From positions 1 through 42,379 of the IMG/VR virus record IMGVR_UViG_3300050821_011366: 42,379 bases of DNA; one strand, given 5' to 3'. The notes under the pieces were generated by a model. The model ran no database searches. It saw only the letters and a program-made list of their open reading frames with translations, and was not told the origin of the DNA. Position 1 is the stretch's first letter, and every line of letters starts with the position of its first letter. The position numbers were made by a program, and so were the translations under genes. This DNA is from a virus. Positions 1 through 8,105 of this stretch are shown here, piece after piece.

Positions 1-2
1 CT

Positions 3-227
3 CGTTACTTCGCTTCGACGGGTATCTGCCGAGACTGTTACGAAGCCATGCAAGAGTTGCCACACGGCCAGTCTTGCTTCGGAAAGAAAAGTGTCAAGCG
101 CAACGGTCTGGTGCTGTACGGATACAATCCTACCGTTTTAGCGTGCTCAAAAGTTTGTCCAGACCGTAAAATCTGCGCCGAGTTTACCTTGAACGGTGGA
201 GAGTTGAATGTCGCGTCAGCCGGTTGA
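3..227 (+). CDS. Cys-rich protein, C-terminal part only
   Basis: An open frame enters from the left edge and stops at 227, overlapping the next start by 20 bases. The visible 74 residues hold paired cysteines (GICRDCYEAM, then SCFGKK, then ACSKVCPDRKIC), which suggests metal binding, either a zinc ribbon or an Fe-S site. Its place upstream of a DpdA-like gene makes a link to 7-deazaguanine chemistry possible, but the fragment is too short to assign a family. The function is unknown and the N-terminus lies outside the window. Confidence 0.6.
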   Translation, partial: RYFASTGICRDCYEAMQELPHGQSCFGKKSVKRNGLVLYGYNPTVLACSKVCPDRKICAEFTLNGGELNVASAG

Positions 228-1257
228 GCTAATCGAGAAAAAGTTCCTTCCAAAAAACGTTACGCCTCAAACTGATGCGCTTCCACATGTTTACTTGGCG
301 CTTCCGATTACAAACGTAGCCGAGGTTGACGACCAGTGGTTGGAAGCAACGGGTTGTAGGTATCGTTGCGTCAATTTCGCCTACGTGTATCCGGGAGCGT
401 TTTATTATGCCGAGCGTGCCAAGGAAGCGTACGTAAATTCGCTAAGGCGAAAAGTAAATTTGATGATGGACTCGTCAGCGTTTTCCTTCCACAACTATGC
501 TACCAAGCAGCAAGCCAAGGTCGGCGGCACGACGGGGATGTTCAAAGGTCAAACGCTGGAGCAAATGCGGGAAATTGTCGTCCAGCAGTACGTAACGTTC
601 TGTAAGAAGCACGCCAAGTATTGGGACTTCTATGCTACGTTCGACTACGTGAAAAACTGTGAGAAAATCTACGCCATGACCAAGCGGCTGGAATCTTATG
701 GGCTTAAGCCTGCGCCGCTATATCATGGAGACTCTTCGCTAGAGTGGTTGCACCGGTACTGTAAAGAGGGCTACAAGTATATCGGAATCGGAACTATTCC
801 TGTAAACAACACGTCGTGGCGTTCATTGAAAGACTACTACTCGCGGGTGTTCGACGTGGTGTCCAAGTACAAAGACGTAAAAACGCACGGGTTCGGTCTC
901 ACAAAATTGAGTTTTGCGTTTATGTTCGATTGGACATCAATAGACTCTAGCAGCTGGTCCAGAGCGTCGGCTTATGGCTGTGTTTACTTTCCTGACTTTG
1001 AGCGCGGTAAGATGAATGCTGTGCAGGTGTCTAGTGCTGCTGGTCATAGGAAAAATCCGCAAAATGCTTATCAAGCGCTGTCGCCGTCAGTTCAGAAGGA
1101 AGTTCGTCGTAAGGTAGAAGAGCGTGGGTATAATTTCGAGTTGTTACAGATTTCCCCGTCGTACAGGTTCATGTGGAATGGGTACATTTTTTCACACTTG
1201 CACGATTTCAAAGAAGTAATGCAGGCAAAAGTGCGGAAGTGGGGGAGGCTGTTTTGA
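208..1257 (+). CDS. dpdA: DpdA-like DNA 7-deazaguanine transglycosylase (TGT fold)
   Basis: This 349-aa protein resembles the phage/bacterial DpdA branch of the tRNA-guanine transglycosylase superfamily, which swaps guanine in DNA for a 7-deazaguanine base. What I see: an MDSSAFSF segment with Asp88 in the position of the TGT DSGGF motif, FDYVKN at about 145, a HGFGLTK loop, and SIDSSSW with Asp246 as candidate nucleophile. I do not see the C-terminal Cys3-His zinc site of tRNA TGTs. A GTP cyclohydrolase I gene, the first enzyme of preQ0 synthesis, lies two genes downstream, which fits base modification that shields phage DNA from restriction. QueC, QueD and QueE are not in the window and may lie to the left. 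The family call is fairly firm; the exact base made is unknown. Confidence 0.72.
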   Translation: MSRQPVELIEKKFLPKNVTPQTDALPHVYLALPITNVAEVDDQWLEATGCRYRCVNFAYVYPGAFYYAERAKEAYVNSLRRKVNLMMDSSAFSFHNYATKQQAKVGGTTGMFKGQTLEQMREIVVQQYVTFCKKHAKYWDFYATFDYVKNCEKIYAMTKRLESYGLKPAPLYHGDSSLEWLHRYCKEGYKYIGIGTIPVNNTSWRSLKDYYSRVFDVVSKYKDVKTHGFGLTKLSFAFMFDWTSIDSSSWSRASAYGCVYFPDFERGKMNAVQVSSAAGHRKNPQNAYQALSPSVQKEVRRKVEERGYNFELLQISPSYRFMWNGYIFSHLHDFKEVMQAKVRKWGRLF

Positions 1258-1766
1258 AAGAAACTTGGAAGGTGATACCAGGTACGTCCGGTTGCTACTC
1301 TGTTTCGTGTTTTGGGCGTATAAGAAGAGAGAAATCAGGTCCAAAAACATACATCGGAAAAATTCTAAAGCCTTCTGTTGACAAAGATTTGTATCATGAT
1401 TACAAAGTATCTGTTAAGTCTAGAACTTTTCATTTGAAAGGTCACCAAGTTGTAGCAGAAGCGTTCATCGGCCCGTGCCCTCGTGGTAAGGAAGTGAATC
1501 ATAAAGATGGCGTAAAGTCGAACAACTACTTTCGTAATTTAGAGTATAAAACGCATGTTGAGAACTGTCGGCATGCAGCTAGTACTGGTCTTTTACCAAG
1601 AGGTTCTCTGAAGGCACACTCCAAGCTTTTTGAACGGGACGTGTTAAGAATAAGAAGACTAGTTGCAAACGGTTCTGCACAGCAAAAGGATTTGGCGGAG
1701 TTGTATGGAGTGACAAGAGCTGCAATAAGCAGTATATGTTTGAGGAAGTCGTGGAGGCACATTTGA
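1254..1766 (+). CDS. Free-standing HNH homing endonuclease (NUMOD4-HNH-HTH)
   Basis: This selfish endonuclease gene sits between dpdA and folE. The order is a NUMOD4-type segment (ETWKVIPGTSGCYSVS, FGRIRR), an HNH core with VNHKDGVKSNN and NLEY, and a C-terminal helix-turn-helix (KDLAELYGVTRAAIS) ending in RKSWRHI, as many phage HNH enzymes do. I chose TTG at 1254 because it follows a GGGAGG ribosome site at 1242-1247 and overlaps the dpdA stop; the frame is open back to an ATG at 1173, but that stretch lies inside dpdA. The product is about 170 aa. The ribosome site and stop region before it resemble those at its own end (1237-1260 versus 1746-1769), which may mark how it was inserted. Confidence 0.8.
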   Translation: MKETWKVIPGTSGCYSVSCFGRIRREKSGPKTYIGKILKPSVDKDLYHDYKVSVKSRTFHLKGHQVVAEAFIGPCPRGKEVNHKDGVKSNNYFRNLEYKTHVENCRHAASTGLLPRGSLKAHSKLFERDVLRIRRLVANGSAQQKDLAELYGVTRAAISSICLRKSWRHI

Positions 1767-2446
1767 AACGCCAAAAAGATTTGACGCCGGAAGTTGACAA
1801 GGTCCTGTTTGGAAGTAAAGTTAACGTAAAGATGCTGTCTCGTTTAGTTGACCCAAACGATATGATGCAAGCGTTTGAAAAATCAGTCGAGTTATCTTTT
1901 CAGGACATAATTGTTGCGATGGGCGCGTGCTTTCGTATCGACGTAAAAAACAAAAATTTTGAGGAAACGCCAAAGCGTATCGCAAGAGCGTACGCTGAAA
2001 TCTTAGGCGGTTTGGTTTATCCAGAACTGCGAATAGAAGAAATTCTGTCGAAGACTTTTCCGGGAAAATCTGACGAGATGGTTGTCGTCGGCCCAGTGCA
2101 CGTGTGGTCGATGTGTCCGCACCATTTTCTGCCAGTAGAAATGAATGTGTGGGTGTCATACATTCCGTACGGCAAGATTCTGGGAATCTCGAAGCTAGCC
2201 AGACTAGCTGAATTGATTGCCAAAAAGCCAGCGTTGCAGGAAACGACGACGGTAGAGATTGCTGAAACACTGCAAAAGTATCTAGAGCCAAAAGGGTCGG
2301 CTTGTATCATACGGGGCCGGCACCTGTGCATGGAAATGCGCGGTGCAAAGCAAGCTTCTGTAACGACGACCACGTCTCTGTTCGGAGCGTTCCGGCGCCA
2401 AGCGACGAGAGAAGAGTTTCTGTCTGCAGTCAATGCTCGGAGGTAG
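1763..2446 (+). CDS. folE: GTP cyclohydrolase I (FolE)
   Basis: FolE turns GTP into 7,8-dihydroneopterin triphosphate, the entry point to folate and to preQ0/7-deazaguanine. The zinc ligands are all present: Cys118 and His121 in CPHHF and Cys189 in HLCMEMRG, followed by the VTTTTSLFGAF signature. The length (227 aa) is normal. An ATG exists at 1736, but TTG 1763 has a GGAGG site at 1753-1757 and overlaps the HNH stop, and the extra nine residues show no family match, so I prefer TTG. With the DpdA-like gene beside it, making the modified base is the likeliest role; feeding folate for thymidylate synthesis is the alternative. Confidence 0.88.
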   Translation: MKRQKDLTPEVDKVLFGSKVNVKMLSRLVDPNDMMQAFEKSVELSFQDIIVAMGACFRIDVKNKNFEETPKRIARAYAEILGGLVYPELRIEEILSKTFPGKSDEMVVVGPVHVWSMCPHHFLPVEMNVWVSYIPYGKILGISKLARLAELIAKKPALQETTTVEIAETLQKYLEPKGSACIIRGRHLCMEMRGAKQASVTTTTSLFGAFRRQATREEFLSAVNARR

Positions 2447-2447
2447 T

Positions 2448-2744
2448 GTGGCTGTATACGTAGACGATATGAATGCTCCGTTTGGTCAGATGGTGATGTG
2501 CCATTTGATAGCTGATACGACCAAAGAGTTATTGGCTATGGTCGACAAGATTGGCGTACGGAGAAAGTGGATTCAGGACCAAGGTACGCATAGAGAGCAC
2601 TTTGATATTGCTCTCAGTAAAAAGAAGCTTGCGTTGGAGAATGGTGCAATAGAAATCGAGTACGGAATAGTACTGGCGGAGATGCTGGAGCAGAAGAAGA
2701 ACAGGCAGAGAATGCGTCCAAGGCGTGTAAAAGGAAGCGCGTGA
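2448..2744 (+). CDS. DUF4031 family protein
   Basis: A 98-aa protein starting VAVYVDDMNAPFGQMVMCHL, the hallmark opening of DUF4031 proteins, followed by IADTTKELLAMVDKIGV and ALSKKKLALENGAIEI. The family is frequent in phages and some bacteria and has no established function. I chose GTG 2448 because it lies just after a CGGAGGT site and gives the usual family start; the frame also has an ATG at 2433 inside folE. It is coupled to folE upstream and to the clamp gene downstream. Confidence 0.78.
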   Translation: MAVYVDDMNAPFGQMVMCHLIADTTKELLAMVDKIGVRRKWIQDQGTHREHFDIALSKKKLALENGAIEIEYGIVLAEMLEQKKNRQRMRPRRVKGSA

Positions 2745-3880
2745 TGGAAAATCGTCTGATTGAAGTAAAAGCGTTGCACGACGCATTCAAGGTTCTGGAT
2801 TTGGTTCCGTCGAAAGCGGGAATCCCGTCGTCTGATTTCATACAGCTTGATTTGCGCCATCCGGGCGTAGTTGTTTTCAGGTTAAACGCAGACATGCTGG
2901 GAATGGCCACAGCAAAAGCTTCTGGTGATTGGCAGCCAAAGAAGCTGTTTTACGTTGACCGTCGTCTGTTGTCCCCGTTTGTGTCGTCTTTGCCTGAGAA
3001 CGAGTTCAAGGACGATAACAGAAAAAAGAGTGACTTGTTTTGTATCTACGAGGATGAGAAAAAGTTGTGCATGACGTGGCGCAATCGTAAGTTGGAGTTA
3101 ACCCAGTCTCTGGAGCAGAAAGGGTACGGAGACTTTACCAAGCTGGAAACGTTGAAGAAGCTGCCGATGGACAAGATGTTAAGCGCCGCGTTAGCAGCCG
3201 CCGCGACGTGTGCGACAAACGATCCGTCTGTTCCGCATTTGAATTGCGTGTATCTGCACGATGGTCGTGTGTATGCGACTGATAACATCGCTTTGTTCAC
3301 AGCCAAGCATAATGGTCTGAAGGGTTTGCACATTCCGTTTCCAGCATCGATTGTAAGTACGCTAGCCAGCGATCTAGCGACGGCGGTCTACTATGGAAAA
3401 GACCGCGTAGTGGTGGCCTGTAAAAACGGTCGTCTGGAACAGACTGTCCAGATAAAGGCCAAAGAAGAGTTCCCATTCGATTCTGCCAACAAGCAGTTGG
3501 AGTGGGCCAAGAGGTTTAAGCATGTATTTACGTTCAAGCCCAAGGAGTTCGGTGAGGTCGCAAATCGCCTGGGTACCTATCTTTCCGGCGTGCGTAGGGA
3601 AGAATGGGTCTTGCAGATGCGGGGTGTGGAAAAAAGCGCCGTCGTCAAGTTCATTTGTAAAATAGAACATGGCCAGTTTCTCGAAGTACTGAAGTCAGCC
3701 GGAATGCTAGAGAGTGCCGCCATCTTGGAGTGGCCATTGGATAGACTGTTGTTGGCGTTTCAGTACTTCGGAAAGCTGGACACGGATTTGACTGTGCGTG
3801 TGGAGCTTCCAGGTAATCGTATGTACACAATTGAGTCCGGTGACCATCAGTTACTGGTCGCTGTGAAGGCAAAGAAATGA
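2744..3880 (+). CDS. Sliding clamp, DNA polymerase III beta-like
   Basis: A 378-aa protein whose length and layout fit a bacterial beta clamp (three similar domains). The clearest piece is the middle segment LNCVYLHDGRVYATDNIALF, matching the beta-clamp pattern of a hairpin followed by 'YATDG..LA'. The end (TIESGDHQLLVAVKAKK) matches the clamp C-terminus, where a short strand precedes the chain end. It would encircle DNA and hold the polymerase encoded two genes downstream; the DnaX-like loader at 12.1 kb would open it. The start overlaps the previous stop (TGATG). Similarity is spread thinly, so the call rests on fold pattern plus replisome context. Confidence 0.7.
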   Translation: MENRLIEVKALHDAFKVLDLVPSKAGIPSSDFIQLDLRHPGVVVFRLNADMLGMATAKASGDWQPKKLFYVDRRLLSPFVSSLPENEFKDDNRKKSDLFCIYEDEKKLCMTWRNRKLELTQSLEQKGYGDFTKLETLKKLPMDKMLSAALAAAATCATNDPSVPHLNCVYLHDGRVYATDNIALFTAKHNGLKGLHIPFPASIVSTLASDLATAVYYGKDRVVVACKNGRLEQTVQIKAKEEFPFDSANKQLEWAKRFKHVFTFKPKEFGEVANRLGTYLSGVRREEWVLQMRGVEKSAVVKFICKIEHGQFLEVLKSAGMLESAAILEWPLDRLLLAFQYFGKLDTDLTVRVELPGNRMYTIESGDHQLLVAVKAKK

Positions 3881-4317
3881 GTTCCAGAATCGGTTTTGTT
3901 ATTTCCCCAGAAGTATTCATGATGACGCAAAAGCCACCGGAGTATATACCCGTTAGCTACGGCCCGGTTCGGATGGTCGAGAAGGTTTGGGGCGTCGAGT
4001 ATTGGTTAGAAAACAACGACGAGTATTGCGGAAAGATTCTTGCCGTGAACGCTGGGTTCACCAGTTCCCTGCACTATCACAAAAAGAAAAACGAAACGTT
4101 CCTAGTTTTGAGTGGTTTGTGCCGTCTTGTTTTTGATGATGTAACTTTTGGTTTGAACGCTGGAGCGCGTATAACGATTCCAGCTGGAGTGCGGCATCGT
4201 TTCTACGTAAAGAAAAGTGATGCAAGAGGTTGCAAGATTCTGGAATTGTCCACGCATCACGATGACAAGGACGTTGTACGGTTGGAAGAAAGTAGAGCTT
4301 TGAATTATGGCGAATAG
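3877..4317 (+). CDS. Cupin-domain protein
   Basis: A 146-aa single-domain cupin. Motif 1 is complete: Gly, five residues, His-x-His, four residues, Glu, six residues, Gly (GFTSSLHYHKKKNETFLVLSG read without a break in the protein). Motif 2 follows (GARITIPAGVRHRF) with the third metal His. The WGVEYWLENN lead and ILELSTHHDDKDVVRLEE tail resemble the cupin half of mannose-6-phosphate isomerase/ManC-like proteins. A metal-bound small-molecule isomerase or binding role is likely; the substrate cannot be read. It starts by ATGA overlap with the clamp gene, though ATGATG at 3919 is an alternative start nearer the domain, and it overlaps the polymerase start by 11 bases. Confidence 0.75.
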   Translation: MSSRIGFVISPEVFMMTQKPPEYIPVSYGPVRMVEKVWGVEYWLENNDEYCGKILAVNAGFTSSLHYHKKKNETFLVLSGLCRLVFDDVTFGLNAGARITIPAGVRHRFYVKKSDARGCKILELSTHHDDKDVVRLEESRALNYGE

Positions 4318-7300
4318 TGGTACGTTGTTTGACATCGACCCAGACGACATAGCACCAGCTAAGTCCAACGTAGCCAAAAAGGCTTTGGTCAAGCGCGTCG
4401 CCAAAACACCTAAAGCCAGTGCGCAGCGCGGCTGCGCTTTCTGCCCAATGAACCAAGCTCCGGGTATCAGGAAGGTAAAGGGGCTGGTACGTCTAACGGG
4501 TCAGAAAATAATGATCTGGGGTATGAACCCGGGAGTGGAAGAGAACGAAAAAGGATTAGAGCTGATTGGTAAATCAGGACAATTTCTCTGGAAAGAGTTG
4601 GCCGCCGTTGGTATCACACGTCAGATGTGCGACGTCCAGAACGTAGTACGGTGTCGGACGCCAAAGCTGGTTACGGACGAGTACGGCGACGAGAGAATGG
4701 TCGACGGTGAGCCGCCGAAAGACGTATTGCATTGCTGTTCTATCTACACCGAAGAAGCGCTGAGAATAAATTCTGGGCGCGCAAAGGTTCATCTGGTGTT
4801 GGGCGCTGTTGCCGCGAAAGCATTTCTGGGCCGCGATTACAGAAAAACTGAAAAGGTTCGATGGATAGAGCGTCTAAATGCTTGGGTCATTTGCACGTTT
4901 CACCCAGCCTTTTTTCTGCGGGGTGGTACGCGCTCCAAGATGGGTGAGTTCCGAGCCGCGTTGCAGTCGGTAAAGGAAATATCCGAAGGCGCCGGTTCGC
5001 GGTTTTCCTACATCGAAAAGCAGGATTACAAAGAGGCCGAGCCAGCGGGTTTGAAGGAATTGTTTCTTGAGTTACTAAGAGTGGCAGACGCTGGGGTACG
5101 CATAGTTGTTGACGTTGAGCATGGCCATGATAAGACTGGAAAGCCGGTAATGGTCTGCGTCGGGTTTTGTTACAAGCCAGGTGTATCTCGTACGGTTTAC
5201 TATGACCACCCAGAAGCACCAGCAAAAAATAAGCCCATTGTGTTGAGGTTTTTCAAAGCGGTAATGGAAAATCCGAAGATACGAAAAGCGATGCACTACG
5301 GGTGCACAGACGCAAAAGAGTTCTGGCGGTTGCTGGGTATCAGGGTAAAAGGGTTCGACTACGATACGAACTACGCCGAGTATTTAGCCTACTCCAATCG
5401 CTGGGCCTATGGGCTAGCGGCTATTGCCGAGGCGCGGTTTCCGAACTTTGCTGGTTACAAGGCCATCGTTGAGCCGTTCTACACCGACCCAGAAAGAAAA
5501 TTGTGGAACCCGTACACCGTTCCCAAGAAGTCGTTGACTGTATACAACGGTGCTGACTGTGACCTAACGAAACGCATAGAATTGACCACTAAGAAAAAAG
5601 TAAATCCGTCGTTGCAAACCGTGTTTCTGCACGCAGGCGCTGTACTGGAAGAAATGCAGCCGCGTGGGCCTTTGTTCGACGCCAAGCACCATCAGTTCCT
5701 CGAGACTTGGATTCCAAAACGCTTGAACAAGATACACGCCAAGCTAGAGAAGTTGTCTGGTAATCCGAATTTCAACGTAAACTCGCCAAAGCAAGTAACA
5801 GAGTTCTTGTTTGCGCGATTGAAAGTACAAAAGCATCTGCCGCCGGAGTGGCATGAGAAAAACAAAAAGCTAAACACGAGAAAAGAAACGATGGAGATCC
5901 TCGAAAGCTTCCATCCTGCCCCGGGTCTAGTTGCAGAGGGTCGGCGGTTGGGTAAAAAAGAATCTACCTACATGACTGGGTTTCATCGTTCGGCTGAACT
6001 GTATGGTGGTCGGGTTAGAACGAAGTGGTGGTTGACTGGGACAGCGACGGGTAGGTTGTCTAGTGGCGGTTCGAAAAAAGGCGACGAGCACGAAACCGGT
6101 CTTGTAAACCTACAAAATATAGATGGTGACCCGGCCATTGAGTGCATGCTAGTTTCTGACCTACGATGGCGTGCTATTTACGCCATGTGGCTGGCTGGGC
6201 ATTCTTGCGAAGAGATACTTAAAAAGTTTGGCGACACCGATGTGTTCCTTGGGTTAGATCACTCTCAGTTGGAAATGAGAATTCTAGCCCAGATGTCTGG
6301 TGACCCGTTATTGATTCAAGCTTCGTTGTCACAATTCGATTTGCATTCCTCAGTCGGAAACTTGTTGACGGGTATTCCAGTAGAGAAGATAAAAAAGGAT
6401 CGAGAGATACGAACGGTAATCAAGGGGCTGCATTTCGGTATCGTTTACGGGTTGACACCAGACAATCTGTACTTACACATACTTGCTGAGGCAAAGAAAC
6501 TGGGAATCACGCCGCCAGATAGAAACAAAATCCTAGCGTGGTACAACAAATATTTCCAGCGATTCACGAAAGTGAAGCCGTTCATGGATAGTCAGATTGC
6601 CATGGCCGAGCAGCACGGTTACGTAGAATCACTGTTCGGTTTCAAGCGAGAAATATCGCCGTACGACAACGAGCGATCTTCTTTTTGGAAAAACCAATCA
6701 ATGAATTGTGTAGATTTTGAGACAGAGGCATTAACACAGCGTGGCTGGGTTTCCGGTTGGCAATTGAAATCCGGTGACGTTTTGCTGACTATGAATCAGA
6801 AGACCGGTAAGTTGGAGTGGCAGGCTGCTACGAAGGTGGTTCGTTATCCAAACTATGCCGGTCCTGTTTGCACATTGTCTTCTAAAAGTTTCAGTGCAGT
6901 TACTACACCGCATCATAGGTGGTTGGTTGAGGACCACGGCCGGTTCTACGAGCGTCAATCTAGTACGTTGCCGAGTGGATGGGGTAGTATACCGCGTGTG
7001 GGCCCGTATAATGGTCCAGCTGGTAAAAATTTGTCGGATGACTGGATTCGTTTAATTGGTTGGGTACTAACCGACGGTCATTACGGAAAAGGTCGAGGAT
7101 ACGCTAGTAATTCGGTAAAGGTTTGCCAAGTTAAAAAGAGAACAGTCGTTGTGATTGACGAATTGTTTGCGCGTTTAGCCATTCCTTATAGGACAAAAGC
7201 AAAGAAAGATAGAAAGCCGAACGAGGAAATTTTTTGGTCCTTTAGTGGCTTGAATGGGGGTTGGTTTAGAGCGACGTTCCCAAAAAGAATATTAACTCCT

Positions 7301-8089
7301 GAATTTGTAAGTCAGTTGTCTGGACATCAATGCCAAGTTCTGTACGAAACAATGCTGTTAGGCGACGGATATGTTGGGTCGGATAAGTCTGGGTTTTGCT
7401 GCAAGAGCAAAGAAGGTATAGACGCGTTTCAGATGCTGGCTTTGCTGTCCGGTAGCGCAACAACCGTTCGTTATAGAGACATGTCCAAGTATAAGCCGCG
7501 TTCGAAAAAGCTCGGAAACGTTCCAAAGATGACTGGTATTTGGACAAGTAATACCCTGCGTAGAGAGAAGGTAAGTTTGGGTTGGGTTAAGCGTAGGATT
7601 TGTAACGCTGCTGTTGGCATGTGGTGCCCAATGGTTCCAAACACTTTCTTTGTTGCTAGGCGAAAAGGTCACGTGTATGTAACGGGGAACACGCCAATTC
7701 AGGGTACAGCCCACCAGTTGATGGTCATAGCGTTGGCTGCCTTCCGGTTGAACCAGAAAAAGTTTGAGCACATTCGGCGGTTGAGTATGGAGGTACACGA
7801 CTCTTTGTACGCTTTCGTAAAGTTGAGCACGTTGAGAGAAGCGTACAAGCAAGGTGTGGAGTTGCTTACAACGGAAGCGTTGAAGCGGGTGAAGTTCTGG
7901 TTCCCGGAGATAAAGTGGCGCATCGGGTTGCAGGTTGAAGCGAAGGCCGGCTACAGGTTGGGCGTAATGCAAGACTACGTTGGTGAACCTGTAGCTGAAT
8001 TCTTGCAGAAGTGGTGTGAGAAGAACAAGAAGTTCCAAATTGAGTTGGCCGAGAAGGTCAAAAAAGACTTAGCGCCTGTTGCGGCGTAG
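4307..8089 (+). CDS. Family A DNA polymerase with N-terminal UDG-like domain, intein-interrupted
   Basis: Replicative polymerase, 1260 aa before and about 932 aa after splicing. Residues 40-225 are like family 4 uracil-DNA glycosylase: CAFC (43, 46), IWGMNPG at 70-76, VVRCRTP, HCC and FHPAFFLR with His199, so a four-Cys Fe-S site is plausible. Residues 265-440 are a DnaQ-like 3'-5' exonuclease with Asp269, Glu271, an Asp in YGCTDAKEF and YNGAD. The polymerase part has motif A (LDHSQLEMR, Asp651), motif B (RTVIKGLHFGIVYG, Phe at the dideoxy-discrimination site) and motif C (VHDSL, Asp1165). Motif C has Ser where PolA has Glu. SPO1-type phage polymerases share the UDG-like head. An intein occupies residues 801-1128, just before the PIQGTA segment. 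Confidence 0.93.
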   Translation: MANSGTLFDIDPDDIAPAKSNVAKKALVKRVAKTPKASAQRGCAFCPMNQAPGIRKVKGLVRLTGQKIMIWGMNPGVEENEKGLELIGKSGQFLWKELAAVGITRQMCDVQNVVRCRTPKLVTDEYGDERMVDGEPPKDVLHCCSIYTEEALRINSGRAKVHLVLGAVAAKAFLGRDYRKTEKVRWIERLNAWVICTFHPAFFLRGGTRSKMGEFRAALQSVKEISEGAGSRFSYIEKQDYKEAEPAGLKELFLELLRVADAGVRIVVDVEHGHDKTGKPVMVCVGFCYKPGVSRTVYYDHPEAPAKNKPIVLRFFKAVMENPKIRKAMHYGCTDAKEFWRLLGIRVKGFDYDTNYAEYLAYSNRWAYGLAAIAEARFPNFAGYKAIVEPFYTDPERKLWNPYTVPKKSLTVYNGADCDLTKRIELTTKKKVNPSLQTVFLHAGAVLEEMQPRGPLFDAKHHQFLETWIPKRLNKIHAKLEKLSGNPNFNVNSPKQVTEFLFARLKVQKHLPPEWHEKNKKLNTRKETMEILESFHPAPGLVAEGRRLGKKESTYMTGFHRSAELYGGRVRTKWWLTGTATGRLSSGGSKKGDEHETGLVNLQNIDGDPAIECMLVSDLRWRAIYAMWLAGHSCEEILKKFGDTDVFLGLDHSQLEMRILAQMSGDPLLIQASLSQFDLHSSVGNLLTGIPVEKIKKDREIRTVIKGLHFGIVYGLTPDNLYLHILAEAKKLGITPPDRNKILAWYNKYFQRFTKVKPFMDSQIAMAEQHGYVESLFGFKREISPYDNERSSFWKNQSMNCVDFETEALTQRGWVSGWQLKSGDVLLTMNQKTGKLEWQAATKVVRYPNYAGPVCTLSSKSFSAVTTPHHRWLVEDHGRFYERQSSTLPSGWGSIPRVGPYNGPAGKNLSDDWIRLIGWVLTDGHYGKGRGYASNSVKVCQVKKRTVVVIDELFARLAIPYRTKAKKDRKPNEEIFWSFSGLNGGWFRATFPKRILTPEFVSQLSGHQCQVLYETMLLGDGYVGSDKSGFCCKSKEGIDAFQMLALLSGSATTVRYRDMSKYKPRSKKLGNVPKMTGIWTSNTLRREKVSLGWVKRRICNAAVGMWCPMVPNTFFVARRKGHVYVTGNTPIQGTAHQLMVIALAAFRLNQKKFEHIRRLSMEVHDSLYAFVKLSTLREAYKQGVELLTTEALKRVKFWFPEIKWRIGLQVEAKAGYRLGVMQDYVGEPVAEFLQKWCEKNKKFQIELAEKVKKDLAPVAA
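6707..7690 (+). mobile_element. Intein with LAGLIDADG homing endonuclease inside the DNA polymerase
   Basis: A 328-aa in-frame insert begins at Cys801 (CVDFETEALTQRGW, block A) and ends VYVTGN before Thr1129. Block B is seen as SAVTTPHHRW (TxxH). Two LAGLIDADG helices are present, LIGWVLTDGH with Asp923 and LLGDGYVG with Asp1020, so the homing endonuclease looks intact. The exteins join as SMN plus TPIQGTAH, a highly conserved polymerase site near the active centre. The penultimate residue is Gly instead of the usual His, a known but uncommon variant. Splicing would be needed for an active polymerase. Confidence 0.92.
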
Positions 8090-8105
8090 AATTGTAGAAT
8101 AGGAT

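Noticed and set aside
1821-2433. Two minus-strand open frames opposite folE
   Set aside because: The + strand FolE has all catalytic residues; the minus frames show no protein-like pattern.
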